DNA of 8,225 nucleotides, from the NCBI GenBank assembly GCA_003646055.1, contig QNDZ01000068.1, forward strand, positions 1 through 8,225. Direction: 5' to 3'. The translations under genes were made by a program, and so were the position numbers. Of this stretch, positions 7,453-8,225 are shown piece by piece (position 1 is the stretch's first letter; the number at the start of each line of letters is the position of its first letter). The notes beneath the pieces were generated by a model that saw nothing but the letters and a program-made list of their open reading frames with translations, was not told the origin of the DNA and did no database searches. Source of the stretch: a bacterium (GTDB taxonomy: Bacteria; Hydrothermota; UBA3072; B12-G15).

Positions 7453-8225
7453 TGATAAGAATTAAAGCAATTAGAGGTAAAAGGGACGCAGAAAAACTTG
7501 TAAGGTCCATGAATGTTGATGAGGTGGTGGTAAACCTTCTCTCTGACAAACAGAGATTCTATGTATTCCAGATAGAAAAACTTCCACCTGCAGCAGTTAA
7601 CATTATAAAGCAAATGGCTCTTGCCAGGGGAACAGATGCAGTTATTCACAGGGATGTAATCACATGCAGGGCGGACAAGACAGATGTAGTGCTGTCTGGA
7701 ACAAAGAAGGAATTTGAATATATTGCCAGTTCCCTGAAAAACCAGCCTTTTGGACTTGGTAAAATTACAGGTCAGATAGTGAATTTGATTGAGTGTCTTG
7801 AACAGGAGAAGGCACCTGAAATCATGGGTATCCTGAATGTAACACCTGATTCCTTTTCTGATGGTGGTAAATACCTTGACCCTGATTGTGCATACAGGAG
7901 GGCGGTTGAGATGAAGATGGAGGGCGCCACCATAATAGATGTTGGAGGGCAGTCTTCAAGACCGGGTTCAGAGCCTGTATCTGAGGAAGAGGAACTGAAC
8001 AGGGTTTTGCCTGTGCTTGAAAAATTGAAAGAAGAAGAGATTGATATATCCATAGACACATACAGGGCAAAGGTTGCAGAGGCAGCCCTGAATCTTGGGG
8101 CAGAAATTGTTAATGACATTTCTGCCATGAGGTTTGACCCTGAAATTGCGGATGTTGTTAAGGAAAAGAATGCCAGAATAGTACTGATGCACATGAAAGG
8201 AACACCAAGGGATATGCAGGAGAAC
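7452..8225 (+). CDS. folP: Dihydropteroate synthase FolP with N-terminal extension (3'-truncated by the window)
   Basis: FolP condenses p-aminobenzoate with dihydropterin pyrophosphate to give dihydropteroate and is the target of sulfonamides. The frame stays open to the right edge, giving 258 residues without a stop. The pterin-binding TIM-barrel begins at about residue 124 with IMGILNVTPDSFSDGG, followed by DVGGQSSRPGS (163-173), SIDTYRAKVA with Asp202, NDISAM from Asn221, and LMHMKGTP near the edge. The usual Glu of GGESTRPG is Gln here, a change also seen in other DHPS enzymes. About 120 residues precede the barrel, including TDAVIHRDVITCRADKTDVV and QPFGLGKI. From memory, similar N-terminal regions occur in DHPS of Clostridia and some deltaproteobacteria, with no established role. 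The C-terminal catalytic Lys and Arg region is outside the window. The gene follows folE with a 1-nt overlap, placing two folate-pathway genes together. Confidence 0.95.
   Translation, partial: MIRIKAIRGKRDAEKLVRSMNVDEVVVNLLSDKQRFYVFQIEKLPPAAVNIIKQMALARGTDAVIHRDVITCRADKTDVVLSGTKKEFEYIASSLKNQPFGLGKITGQIVNLIECLEQEKAPEIMGILNVTPDSFSDGGKYLDPDCAYRRAVEMKMEGATIIDVGGQSSRPGSEPVSEEEELNRVLPVLEKLKEEEIDISIDTYRAKVAEAALNLGAEIVNDISAMRFDPEIADVVKEKNARIVLMHMKGTPRDMQEN

Noticed and set aside
7110..7649. Minus-strand open frame of 179 codons across the folE-folP junction
   Set aside because: It is antisense to two well-supported genes and has no family signature.
1..8225. CRISPR arrays, tRNA or rRNA genes, riboswitches, terminators, insertion sequences
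   Set aside because: None was visible on reading. The window is fully coding, and I saw no spaced direct repeats, terminal inverted repeats or GC hairpin followed by a T-run.

Overview
The window is a gapless run of eight co-directional (+ strand) genes, with the first and last cut by the window edges. In order they are: the 3' end of a LapB/YciM-type protein with a C-terminal zinc ribbon; a small unrecognised lipoprotein; a short TPR-SPOR envelope protein; mutS; tilS; ftsH; a folE-type GTP cyclohydrolase I; and a folP-type dihydropteroate synthase. No RNA gene, mobile element, CRISPR array, terminator or convincing promoter was seen. Every junction overlaps or abuts (68, 4, 0, 4, 11, 20 and 1 nt), so the run reads as the inside of one long, translationally coupled operon whose promoter and terminator lie outside the window.

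Organism: lipoprotein signals, a SPOR domain and a LapB-type protein suggest a bacterium with a diderm envelope. Arginine is encoded mostly by AGG/AGA and isoleucine often by ATA, and the composition looks moderately AT-rich by eye. That codon style is common in thermophiles and in several uncultured phyla, but I cannot name a lineage. The tilS-ftsH-folP neighbourhood is widespread in bacteria; mutS upstream and folE between ftsH and folP are local additions.

Layout: positions 1-1202 hold envelope-related genes, 1203-3737 DNA mismatch repair, 3734-5047 tRNA-Ile2 lysidine synthesis, 5037-6902 the membrane AAA+ protease FtsH, and 6883-8225 folate (pterin) biosynthesis. In E. coli, LapB directs FtsH to LpxC and so sets the lipopolysaccharide level, which makes finding both genes in one run functionally suggestive. 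TilS lets the cell read AUA codons, which these genes use often.

Most interesting points: (1) the folE product keeps its zinc ligands and general fold signature, but four positions matching the E. coli triphosphate-binding or catalytic residues (Lys136, Arg139, His179, Arg185) read Asn, Glu, Gln and Gln. It may therefore be a functionally diverged member of the family. (2) The whole signal peptide of the small lipoprotein, through its lipobox cysteine, is encoded out of frame inside the zinc-ribbon end of the LapB-like gene, and its Shine-Dalgarno sequence lies inside the first zinc knuckle. (3) An A8-G-A7 run in tilS would, if slippery, give a short TilS lacking its C-terminal domain.
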